Part shown: in pieces, positions 54,619 to 64,000 of the stretch
How positions within the stretch are numbered: the stretch's first letter is position 1
Layout: every line of letters begins with the position of its first letter
Assembly: GCF_002797325.1 (NCBI RefSeq)
Contig: NZ_KZ454938.1
Location: 2,182,267-2,246,266, forward strand
DNA from: Bacillus sp. FJAT-45037
GTDB lineage: Bacteria > Bacillota > Bacilli > Bacillales > Bacillaceae_D
Reading direction: 5' to 3'
Length of the DNA: 64,000 bases
Made by a program: the position numbers and the translations under genes
The notes under the pieces: model-generated
What the model saw: the letters and a program-made list of their open reading frames with translations, nothing else
Database searches by the model: none
Told to the model about the DNA's origin: nothing

Positions 54619-55911
54619 TTAAGCTTTTTTGCTTTCTTCAACTAGAAGTTCAACCGCTTTTTGGATCTTAAGATCACCTTTAAGACCTTCGATACCACCT
54701 TGAGCAGCAAAAATTGTCTTAAGTTCTTCAACAGAACGTTGGTACATTTCAGCCATCTTCTCAAGCTCTGCATCTACATCAGCGTCAGAAATTTCAACGT
54801 TTTCTGTAGCCGCAATCGCTTCTAGTGTTAAGTTAATACGTACACGCTTTTCTGCATCTGTCTTGAATTGCTCACGCATCGCTGTTTCGTCTTGACCAGA
54901 GAATTGGAAGTACATTTCAAGGTTCATTCCTTGCATTTGTAAGCGTTGCTCGAATTCTTGAAGCATACGATCTGTTTCTGTTGAAACCATCGCTTCAGGA
55001 ATATCAACTGTTGCATTCTCAGCAGCCTTCTCAACTAAAGTGTCACGAATTTCAGTATCAGCCGCTTGCTCTTTGTCTTTTTGAAGTTTTTCTTTAATTT
55101 CTTTCTTTAACTCATCAAGCGTTTCAACATTCTCGTTTGCATCTTTAGCGAACTCATCATCAAGTGCAGGAAGCTCTTTGCGCTTAATTTCATGAATTTT
55201 CACTTTGAAAGTAGCCGCTTTTCCAGCTAAATCTTCAGCATGATATTCTTCTGGGAAGTTTACTTCTACGTCTTTCTCATCTCCAGATTTAAGGCCGATT
55301 AATTGCTCTTCAAATCCTGGGATGAACTGGTTAGAACCAATTTCAAGTGAGTAGTTTTCAGCTTGTCCGCCTTCAAATGCTTCACCATCAACAAATCCTT
55401 CGAAATCCATAACAGCCGTATCGCCATTGTCAATTGCGCCATCTTCAACAACAACTAGTTCAGCTTGACGATTTTGAAGTTGAGTAAGTTCCGCTTCAAC
55501 ATCTTCATCTGTTACTGTTGTGTCTTGTTCTTGTACCTCTAGACCTTTGTACTCACCAAGAGTTACTTCAGGTTTTACGATCACTTTCGCAGTGAAAACA
55601 AGGTTGCTGCCTTTTTCCATTGTTTCGACATCAATTTCAGGACGGTCTACTGGCTCAATCTTTGTTTCTTGAATTGCCGCAGCATACGCTTCTGGTAAAA
55701 GAATATCTAGAGCTTCTTGATAAAGAGACTCAACACCGTATTGCTTTTCAAATAATGAACGAGGTACTTTCCCTTTACGGAAACCTGGTACATTGACTTT
55801 CTTAACTACTTTTTTGAATGCAGCATCAAGTGCAGCATCCACTTTCTCGGCTTCAACATCAATTGTTAAAACGCCTTCGTTTCCTTCTAACTTTTCCCAT
55901 TTTGTAGTCAT
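54619..55911 (-). CDS. tig: Trigger factor, ribosome-associated chaperone and peptidyl-prolyl isomerase
   Basis: A 430-residue chaperone. The N-terminal ribosome-binding domain has the signature loop [13 protein letters not shown]. The FKBP-type isomerase domain (about residues 150-245) contains [19 protein letters not shown] in pieces ([12 protein letters not shown] and EAFEGG). The C-terminal helical arms form the rest. ATG 55911 follows GGAGGG; the longer frame upstream has no family similarity. A strong SigA promoter lies upstream. Confidence 0.97.
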   Translation of the reverse strand: MTTKWEKLEGNEGVLTIDVEAEKVDAALDAAFKKVVKKVNVPGFRKGKVPRSLFEKQYGVESLYQEALDILLPEAYAAAIQETKIEPVDRPEIDVETMEKGSNLVFTAKVIVKPEVTLGEYKGLEVQEQDTTVTDEDVEAELTQLQNRQAELVVVEDGAIDNGDTAVMDFEGFVDGEAFEGGQAENYSLEIGSNQFIPGFEEQLIGLKSGDEKDVEVNFPEEYHAEDLAGKAATFKVKIHEIKRKELPALDDEFAKDANENVETLDELKKEIKEKLQKDKEQAADTEIRDTLVEKAAENATVDIPEAMVSTETDRMLQEFEQRLQMQGMNLEMYFQFSGQDETAMREQFKTDAEKRVRINLTLEAIAATENVEISDADVDAELEKMAEMYQRSVEELKTIFAAQGGIEGLKGDLKIQKAVELLVEESKKA

Positions 55912-55983
55912 TACGTTTTCCCTCCAACTATACACATGTTCGAATATCGAACGTTTTATATGATCATGATTTACAACCACTCT

Positions 55984-56011
55984 ATTATAACATAACACTA
56001 TCAGTTTTCAA
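55984..56011 (-). promoter_or_regulatory. SigA promoter of tig
   Basis: On the minus strand TTGAAA is followed after 16 bases by TATAAT. The -10 is about 75 bases before tig. A GTTCGA-TAT-TCGAAC inverted repeat lies in the leader near 55940. Confidence 0.7.
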
Positions 56012-56035
56012 ACCAATCTTACATGGTAGCAAGGA

Positions 56036-57100
56036 TCAATTTGAAAACTGAGTATACGCCTCAAATACTTTTTCTTCTAGTAAAGTCACTTCTGTTACTT
56101 TTTCTTTCACTAATTCCTCATCACACTGATACAGATCGGCAACTTCATCTAGGTGGCCTTCTCCCCCTATGCGCTCACTAGCTAAATAGTGATATACAGC
56201 TGCCCATAATGTCACTGAGTCAGGTTCTGGGATAAATGGATACCAAGCGAATAAATGAAGATATCCGATTTGTTCAGCCATTTGAGCTAAGAGCGGATCA
56301 ACATGCGCTAGTTGTTGTGAAAGTTCTTCTTTTAATTGAATGGAGAATGGCTGCTCAGTGATTTCGAGTAGTTCTTTAGGAATAATCGTTGTCGTCTGAC
56401 TTGCTTTCGTAATATGGACTAAATCTTCGCACTGCTTACTATGTAGAATCTCTAAGGCATAACTTCTAAGTAACCAATCGTTTGTCTCGCCTTCTATGTA
56501 GTTGATCAAAGGGGCGATGGTATCATCTAGCTCACGTTCTTTTAAATAGGATAAAGCTTGCCATTGTTCTTTAATTGTCCCTTGTTTTAATTGGTTTTCC
56601 ACCTCTATTAATGGAGACTTCGTTTCATGCTCTGACTCTTCAACAGATTCTTCAATCGTAGCAAGTAACGCTGAGTCATCAATCATCTGCCTGCTAAAAT
56701 GAAGCAGTTGATAAAAGGATTCTGCTGATTGGGCAGGTAAATTATTTTCACTTAACACCGCTTCAAGGATATCAACGACTTCTTGGTATTCTCCTAACTG
56801 AACTAGTAACGAGATATGTACTTGCAAATTATCGTAGTAGTCGCCTATTCCTTCATTTAATAAAGCACTTGTATGTATGACAGCTTCCTTTAATTGACCA
56901 AGTTCTATAAGACTTAATACTTTTCCAAATCTTACTTGCGGATGATCGGGCTCATATTGTTCAGCTGTGAGGAAATGGTTGTAGGCACTTGTTGCATCCT
57001 TTGCCTTTAGAGCATCCATCCCTTTTTCAATCAGCCTTTTAACAAGTCCAGGGTATGGGATAACATTCGTATCCTTTTTCGTGCCTTTTTTGCCGTCCAT
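56036..57100 (-). CDS. ysoA: TPR-repeat protein YsoA
   Basis: A 354-residue soluble helical protein. TPR-like repeats are visible at about residues 18-130 (AYNHFLTAEQYEPDHPQVRFGK, shown in pieces: AYNHFLTAEQYEPDHP and QVRFGKVLSLIELGQ). The middle and C-terminal parts are acidic and helical. It occupies the position of B. subtilis ysoA, directly upstream of tig. Function is unknown; an adaptor role near the chaperone genes is possible. AT-rich sequence upstream (57120-57160) contains TATACT and TATAAT boxes with weak -35 partners. Confidence 0.8.
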   Translation of the reverse strand: MDGKKGTKKDTNVIPYPGLVKRLIEKGMDALKAKDATSAYNHFLTAEQYEPDHPQVRFGKVLSLIELGQLKEAVIHTSALLNEGIGDYYDNLQVHISLLVQLGEYQEVVDILEAVLSENNLPAQSAESFYQLLHFSRQMIDDSALLATIEESVEESEHETKSPLIEVENQLKQGTIKEQWQALSYLKERELDDTIAPLINYIEGETNDWLLRSYALEILHSKQCEDLVHITKASQTTTIIPKELLEITEQPFSIQLKEELSQQLAHVDPLLAQMAEQIGYLHLFAWYPFIPEPDSVTLWAAVYHYLASERIGGEGHLDEVADLYQCDEELVKEKVTEVTLLEEKVFEAYTQFSN

Positions 57101-57415
57101 GGAATCGCTCCACTCTCTTTGACATGTTGCTTTCTATAGTATACAAAAAAATTATAGTTATTCTTATTAGTTTATCAGCTTGACATCGTATTTACAATTA
57201 GAACCGTCCATAACATCCCTTGATTGACGGCACACGCCCAAAAAAATGTAAACGATTTCTTTAATTGGATTAGATATGGGTTTAAAAATGGGCACAATGA
57301 CGAATTTAGATAAAAAAGTCGCGGTTCGAATGATTTATTCTTTGACAACTCAAACCATTTAGACACATAATAGTTATACAATACTTTTAAAATAATTATA
57401 CAGAGGATGATCTAC
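57101..57415. other. 315-base divergent gap between ysoA and hemAT
   Basis: It must hold promoters for both genes. On the plus strand TTGACA at about 57341 is a good -35, but the expected -10 window reads ACATAA. On the minus strand -10-like boxes lie near 57130-57160. A CCGTC/GACGG inverted repeat spans about 57206-57227. No SigD motility promoter is clear. Confidence 0.4.
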
Positions 57416-58720
57416 TTGTTATTCACTTCTAAAAAAAAGGTTCCTTCATATAACCCAACTTTTAATATACCGACATCCCCGTCACATAGCACTTCAAATA
57501 AAGAAATCAATACTCGTTTGCAGTATATGGGGTTCACACAACATAGTTCAGAAAGCCTTCAAGAACTAAAACCATTTATTAATGAACATGCAGATACAAT
57601 ACTTGAAGCCACGTTAGATCATGTGTATTCATTTCCTCAATTAAAACAGATTGCCGATGCTCACTCTACTCGTGAACGATTAAAGCACGTCTTTATGCTG
57701 TACTTAGAAACGGTTGTAGAAGGTGATGTGTCAGAAGAGGATATTCGTCAAAAAAAACGTGTCGGAGGTGTACACAATAGCAGTGAACTACCTATTGCTT
57801 GGTTCTTAGCTACATACCAAGTTTTTTTACAACTGTTGATCCCACAACTTGTTTCAAATTTCTCGAAAGAACCAGAGAAACTCACTGCTTATTTACTAGC
57901 GGTAACAGGCAGATTTAATTACGATTCACAGTTGATTGTCGAAGAATATTTAAATTCAAAAATCAACCAAATCAACACGTATCATGAAGCTAATGCGTCT
58001 CTTCAGCATGAACTGCTTGCCATTAGTCAGGAACTAGCTAGTATGATTACTGATACAGACGAGTCAACAACCTCTACCGCCGACCGCGCTAAGCGAATTG
58101 GTGCAGACACGGAGAAAACGGTAAAATCGAGTGAGAACTTGCAACATCTCATCTCTCAAAATGTATCTGATGTCAATAGCATGTTTGATACGTTTGAGCT
58201 ACTAGAAAAGCAAGTAACACAAACGATTCAAGAGGCAGATAAGCTCAAACAAATATCAGATGATATTAACAATATGGTTAAAGAAATTGAATCTGTTTCG
58301 GATCAAACAAATTTACTCGCTTTAAATGCTTCGATTGAAGCTGCAAGAGCTGGCGAACACGGCAAAGGATTTTCTGTTGTTGCATCTGAAGTACGTAAGT
58401 TAGCAGAGCAATCTAAGGACATGAGTAATTCGATTTCAAAATTAATCACTAGTAGCAACCAGAATATCCAGTCCTTATCTGGTGGAATGAACGCGATGAA
58501 TGATTCTAGAGCGACCTCACATAAAAATATGACAACCGTGAAGTACGGCCTTGAGACGATAAAAATGGAAATGGAACAATATATTGAGCTATTCAAAAAG
58601 AATAAAGAGGACATGGATGAGGTTGTTTCTTCTATTGATTACATCCAAAAAACTACAAATGAAATCTCAAAACTCGGGACAGACCTCACCTCAAAAGCTC
58701 ATCGCATTAACCAAAATTAA
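57416..58720 (+). CDS. hemAT: HemAT-like globin-coupled aerotaxis transducer
   Basis: A 434-residue soluble chemoreceptor. The N-terminal half (about residues 30-185) is a sensor globin, with a candidate proximal His120 in [12 protein letters not shown] and a Tyr near residue 71. The C-terminal half is a methyl-accepting signalling hairpin with the conserved [20 protein letters not shown] tip. Start is TTG 57416, nine bases after AGAGG, giving MLFTSKKK like B. subtilis HemAT; an ATG three codons upstream touches the site. It would sense oxygen and signal CheA. It is inserted on the plus strand between ysoA and leuD. Confidence 0.88.
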   Translation: MLFTSKKKVPSYNPTFNIPTSPSHSTSNKEINTRLQYMGFTQHSSESLQELKPFINEHADTILEATLDHVYSFPQLKQIADAHSTRERLKHVFMLYLETVVEGDVSEEDIRQKKRVGGVHNSSELPIAWFLATYQVFLQLLIPQLVSNFSKEPEKLTAYLLAVTGRFNYDSQLIVEEYLNSKINQINTYHEANASLQHELLAISQELASMITDTDESTTSTADRAKRIGADTEKTVKSSENLQHLISQNVSDVNSMFDTFELLEKQVTQTIQEADKLKQISDDINNMVKEIESVSDQTNLLALNASIEAARAGEHGKGFSVVASEVRKLAEQSKDMSNSISKLITSSNQNIQSLSGGMNAMNDSRATSHKNMTTVKYGLETIKMEMEQYIELFKKNKEDMDEVVSSIDYIQKTTNEISKLGTDLTSKAHRINQN

Positions 58721-58758
58721 AAGAAGGAGAAAACAGTCGAAACTGTTTTCTCCTTCTT
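58721..58758. terminator. Bidirectional terminator of hemAT and the ilv-leu operon
   Basis: A 17-bp stem AAGAAGGAGAAAACAGT/ACTGTTTTCTCCTTCTT with a tiny loop lies between two convergent stop codons, with T-rich sequence on the plus side and T run on the minus side. Confidence 0.88.
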
Positions 58759-58760
58759 CT

Positions 58761-59360
58761 TTATAACCCTTGCACTTGAAAAGATTTTTTTTCTTCATAC
58801 TCTTTAATTTTTTCTTCGTATTGTAGGGTCAAATTGATCTCATCCCATCCATTTAGAAGCATTTGTTTCCAATAAGGATCAATGGAAAATGACGTTTTAA
58901 ACTGATTCGTTGCAATTACTTGCTTTTCTAAGTCAACGGTCAACTGTACGACCTCGTTTTCACTTTGTTGAAAAAGACGATATACATACGCTTCATCTAA
59001 TCGAATCGGTAACATCCCATTTTTCAAACAATTGTTATAGAAGATATCCGCGAAGCTGGGTGCAATAATGACACGGAATCCGTAATCATGCAACGCCCAC
59101 GGTGCATGTTCCCGTGAGGACCCACAGCCAAAATTATGTCCTGCTACTAAGATGGAAGCACCCTTGGTGTGCGGTTGATTCAATTCAAATTGTTCATTTT
59201 CTGATCCGTCACTTTGAAAACGCCAATCATAAAATAGAAACTGGCCAAATCCTGTTCGCTCTACACGCTTTAAGAATTGTTTCGGAATAATTTGATCTGT
59301 ATCAACATTAACACGGTTTATCGCAGCTACCGTCCCTTTATGAACTTGAATCGCATCCAT
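58761..59360 (-). CDS. leuD: 3-isopropylmalate dehydratase small subunit
   Basis: A 199-residue small subunit of isopropylmalate isomerase. The substrate-recognition segment is [14 protein letters not shown]. The swivelling-domain motif is [17 protein letters not shown], as in all LeuD/aconitase domain 4 proteins. Start at ATG 59360, six bases after AAAGG. It is the last gene of the ilv-leu operon, 13 bases after leuC, whose product is its partner. Confidence 0.97.
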   Translation of the reverse strand: MDAIQVHKGTVAAINRVNVDTDQIIPKQFLKRVERTGFGQFLFYDWRFQSDGSENEQFELNQPHTKGASILVAGHNFGCGSSREHAPWALHDYGFRVIIAPSFADIFYNNCLKNGMLPIRLDEAYVYRLFQQSENEVVQLTVDLEKQVIATNQFKTSFSIDPYWKQMLLNGWDEINLTLQYEEKIKEYEEKKSFQVQGL

Positions 59361-59373
59361 CACAATCCATCCT

Positions 59374-60792
59374 TTACGTTGTTATTTTTTTCTCTTGGAA
59401 TGCCCTCACATCGACAAAATGTCCAAATGTAGCGGTTAATGCTGCCATTTGCGGACTGACTAGATGAGTGCGTGAACCTTTTCCTTGTCTGCCTTCAAAA
59501 TTCCGATTGGAAGTAGAAGCACAACGTTCTCCTGGTGGGACAACATCAGGATTCATACTTAAGCACATGCTACAACCCGAATCTCGCCACTCAAATCCTG
59601 CCTCGATAAACAATTGATCCAATCCTTCTTCTTCTGCTTTCTTCTTCACTTTTTGAGAACCTGGGACAACTAACGCACGCACACCCTCTGCTACTTTTCT
59701 TCCTTTAATGATAGAAGCTGCCGCTCTCAAATCACTTAACCTCGAATTTGTACAGGAGCCAATGAACACATGCTGAATTTTCACCTCGTTGATTGGTGTC
59801 CCTGGTTGTAAATCCATGTATTCTAGAGCTTGTTCAATTCCCCGTCTTTCCGCTTCAGTGTTTGCATCCTCTGGTGATGGGACAACTTTTGAGATGCCAA
59901 TCCCTTGTGACGGGTTCGTCCCCCATGTCACCATAGGCTCTATATCAGAAGCGTCGATCGTCAACGTCCGGTCATAGGTCGCTCCTTCATCTGTCGCTAG
60001 TTCACGCCATACGTTTGTTAATTCAGTAAATGCATCTCCGCTCGGTACATATTGTCGACCTTTTAAGTAATCAAATGTCACTTGATCCGGACTGATTAAG
60101 CCAGCTTTCGCTCCTGCTTCTATTGACATATTACAAATAGTCATTCTTTCTTCCATCGTCATGCCTCGAATCGCTTCTCCTGTAAATTCAATGACAGACC
60201 CTGTGCCAATGTCGACACCAAATTTTGCAATGATAGCAAGAATCACATCTTTCGCTGACACAGTTTGATCAAGCGTGCCGGTGATTTTGACTTCTAGCGT
60301 TTTAGGTCGCGATTGCCAAAGGGACTGAGTCGCTAACACATGCTCAACCTCACTCGTTCCAATTCCGAATGCCAACGCACCAAACGCACCATGTGTCGAT
60401 GTATGACTATCCCCACAAACTATCGTTTTTCCTGGTTGAGTTAACCCTAGTTCTGGACCAATAACGTGCACAATCCCGTTTTCTGGATGTTCGAGATCTA
60501 CTACATCAATACCAAACTCATCACAGTTATTTTGCAATGTTTGAATTTGTGTTCGCGCAATTTGATCCGTAATATTATAACGGTCAACCGTAGGAACGTT
60601 ATGATCCATCGTGGCAAATGTTAAATCTGGTCTTCTCACTTTACGTCCGTTTAGACGTAGGCCCTCGAACGCCTGTGGAGAGGTCACTTCGTGCACCATA
60701 TGCAAATCGATATACAGTAGGCTTGGTTTCCCCTCTTCTTGCATAATCTCGTGCTGGTCCAGAATCTTCTCGATAATCGTTTTTGGACTCAT
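59374..60792 (-). CDS. leuC: 3-isopropylmalate dehydratase large subunit
   Basis: A 472-residue aconitase-type subunit with a 4Fe-4S cluster. Cluster cysteines lie in [14 protein letters not shown] and [11 protein letters not shown]. The substrate segments [15 protein letters not shown] and MDHNVPT are intact. With LeuD it isomerises 2- to 3-isopropylmalate. The reading frame is unbroken and of standard length. It lies about 60 bases downstream of leuB. Confidence 0.97.
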   Translation of the reverse strand: MSPKTIIEKILDQHEIMQEEGKPSLLYIDLHMVHEVTSPQAFEGLRLNGRKVRRPDLTFATMDHNVPTVDRYNITDQIARTQIQTLQNNCDEFGIDVVDLEHPENGIVHVIGPELGLTQPGKTIVCGDSHTSTHGAFGALAFGIGTSEVEHVLATQSLWQSRPKTLEVKITGTLDQTVSAKDVILAIIAKFGVDIGTGSVIEFTGEAIRGMTMEERMTICNMSIEAGAKAGLISPDQVTFDYLKGRQYVPSGDAFTELTNVWRELATDEGATYDRTLTIDASDIEPMVTWGTNPSQGIGISKVVPSPEDANTEAERRGIEQALEYMDLQPGTPINEVKIQHVFIGSCTNSRLSDLRAAASIIKGRKVAEGVRALVVPGSQKVKKKAEEEGLDQLFIEAGFEWRDSGCSMCLSMNPDVVPPGERCASTSNRNFEGRQGKGSRTHLVSPQMAALTATFGHFVDVRAFQEKKITT

Positions 60793-60854
60793 GTTTTCCC
60801 CCTACTCTCATCCATAAGATATAAAGAAGGCAATGGATGAACATCCACTGCACC

Positions 60855-61943
60855 TCACTTCACACATATATGAGACAACTCTTGAATAATGAAATCTGTC
60901 ACTTCATTTGTCGTACTTGCTACTTCGCCAGCTTTTTGCAGATCCGCCGTACGAATGCCACGTTCTAGAATTGTTTGAATCGCTTGATCAAGGATTGCCG
61001 CCTCTTCTTGTAAACCGAATTCATATTTCAACATCATTGCAACTGACGCAATGGTCGCAAGTGGGTTCGCTTTACCCGTACCTGCAATATCTGGTGCCGA
61101 TCCATGAATTGGCTCATACAAGCTAGGGCCGATCGTTGAAATACTAGATGAAGGAAGCATTCCAAGTGAACCTGTCAACATCGATGCTTCATCACTTAGA
61201 ATGTCTCCAAACATATTTTCAGTGACAATGACATCAAAATACGTTGGTTGTCGAATAAGTTGCATAGCTGCGTTATCGACTAGCATGTGTTCATAAGAAA
61301 CCGTAGGATAGTCTTTTGCTACTTCATCTACTACTTCTCGCCATAGACGACTCGATTCTAGCACGTTCGCTTTATCTACCGAGGTGACTTTTTGACGTCT
61401 GACTTCTGCTAATTCAAAACCTTTCCGCACTAAGCGTTCAATTTCTAACCTCGAATAAGTCAACGTATCAACAGCGATCTCTAGATCGTTTTCAAAGCGA
61501 CGTTCACGAGGCTCTCCAAAATAAATACCGCCTGTTAATTCACGAACGATAACAAAGTCAACGCCGTTAATTCGCTCAGCTTTTAATGGGGAAGCATCAA
61601 GTAAACTTTCATAAACAGAGACGGGTCTCAAATTCGCATAGAGTTGTAGCTCTTTGCGCAATTGTAATAATCCTACTTCAGGTCGCATATCAGCAGATAG
61701 TTGATCCCATTTCGGACCACCAACGGCTCCTAATAGTATCGCATCGCTACTCCTACATCCTTCGAGTGTTTTCGTTGGTAACGGTGTGTGCCACCGATCA
61801 ATAGCTACCCCACCGAGATCAAAGTATCGATATGAAAAGTGATGATCAAAAAGCTCAGCAAGATGGTCTAATACTTTAATTGCTGACTCAACGACTTCAG
61901 GTCCAATCCCATCACCAGGAAGGACAGCAATTGTTTTATCCAA
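60855..61943 (-). CDS. leuB: 3-isopropylmalate dehydrogenase
   Basis: A 362-residue NAD-dependent decarboxylating dehydrogenase. It begins IAVLPGDGIGPEVVE. The substrate arginines lie in LQLRKELQLYANLRPV, the catalytic Tyr/Lys region is RELTGGIYFGEPRER, and the metal site is in NMFGDILSDEASML. The NAD site contains PIHGSAPDIAGTGKANP. Start is TTG 61943, five bases after GGAGGGG. Confidence 0.97.
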   Translation of the reverse strand: MDKTIAVLPGDGIGPEVVESAIKVLDHLAELFDHHFSYRYFDLGGVAIDRWHTPLPTKTLEGCRSSDAILLGAVGGPKWDQLSADMRPEVGLLQLRKELQLYANLRPVSVYESLLDASPLKAERINGVDFVIVRELTGGIYFGEPRERRFENDLEIAVDTLTYSRLEIERLVRKGFELAEVRRQKVTSVDKANVLESSRLWREVVDEVAKDYPTVSYEHMLVDNAAMQLIRQPTYFDVIVTENMFGDILSDEASMLTGSLGMLPSSSISTIGPSLYEPIHGSAPDIAGTGKANPLATIASVAMMLKYEFGLQEEAAILDQAIQTILERGIRTADLQKAGEVASTTNEVTDFIIQELSHICVK

Positions 61944-61958
61944 TACGTCCCCTCCTTC

Positions 61959-64000
<2,042 letters not shown>

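Noticed and set aside
55930-55960. LexA (SOS) box in the tig leader
   Set aside because: Only a half-site CGAACATGTG is seen; the other half does not match and tig is not an SOS gene.

Overview
This window is chromosomal DNA from a spore-forming, low-to-medium GC Bacillota species. It is most likely a member of the Bacillaceae, possibly of the alkaliphile group that carries both RNase E/G and a type IV pilus locus. The backbone follows Bacillus subtilis order almost gene for gene, read on the minus strand from right to left: ilvC-leuABCD, ysoA, tig, clpX, lonB, lonA, ysxC, hemAXCDBL, spoVID, ysxE, valS, folC, (comC position), spoIIB, maf, radC, mreBCD, minCD, spoIVFA-FB, rplU-prp-rpmA. Only a 56-codon amidohydrolase start (left edge) and the 3' part of ilvC (right edge) are cut. 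I found no rRNA, tRNA, CRISPR, phage or transposase genes.

The backbone covers branched-chain amino acid synthesis, protein folding and turnover (Tig, ClpX, LonA, LonB), haem synthesis from glutamyl-tRNA to uroporphyrinogen III, valyl-tRNA charging under a GUC-specific T-box, folate, cell shape (MreBCD), division-site placement (MinCD) and sporulation (SpoIIB, SpoIVFA/FB, SpoVID, YsxE, LonB). Sporulation promoters can be read directly: SigE-like boxes precede spoIVFA and spoVID, and a SigF/SigG-like box precedes lonB. Many starts were corrected from Shine-Dalgarno spacing, including TTG or GTG starts for rng, spoIVFB, radC, hemAT, leuB, leuA, mreD and spoVID.

Lineage-specific cargo sits in the gaps of this backbone. 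The largest block (about 15.7-27.1 kb), placed where B. subtilis has only comC, is a complete Gram-positive type IV pilus locus: a membrane-anchored acidic protein, a double PRC-barrel protein, a VanW/G5-like protein, PilB, PilT, PilC, one pilin, prepilin peptidase, PilM, PilN and PilO. Next to it, behind folC, lies a membrane diguanylate cyclase with an intact GGEEF site. PilB has two MshEN-type motifs, so c-di-GMP made next door may bind the extension ATPase directly. Upstream of folC is an ECF sigma / anti-sigma / large membrane TPR protein cassette. Other insertions are hemAT (aerotaxis sensor), a DUF5668-like membrane protein, a degenerate kinase-like gene between spoVID and ysxE, moaB and yqkF between minD and spoIVFA, and nptA where spo0B-obg is expected.

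Two non-coding repeat regions stand out: a roughly 250-bp nested palindrome between yqkF and moaB, and a composite element between hemL and spoVID made of a structured repeat plus about five copies of a 21-bp GCGCG-containing unit.
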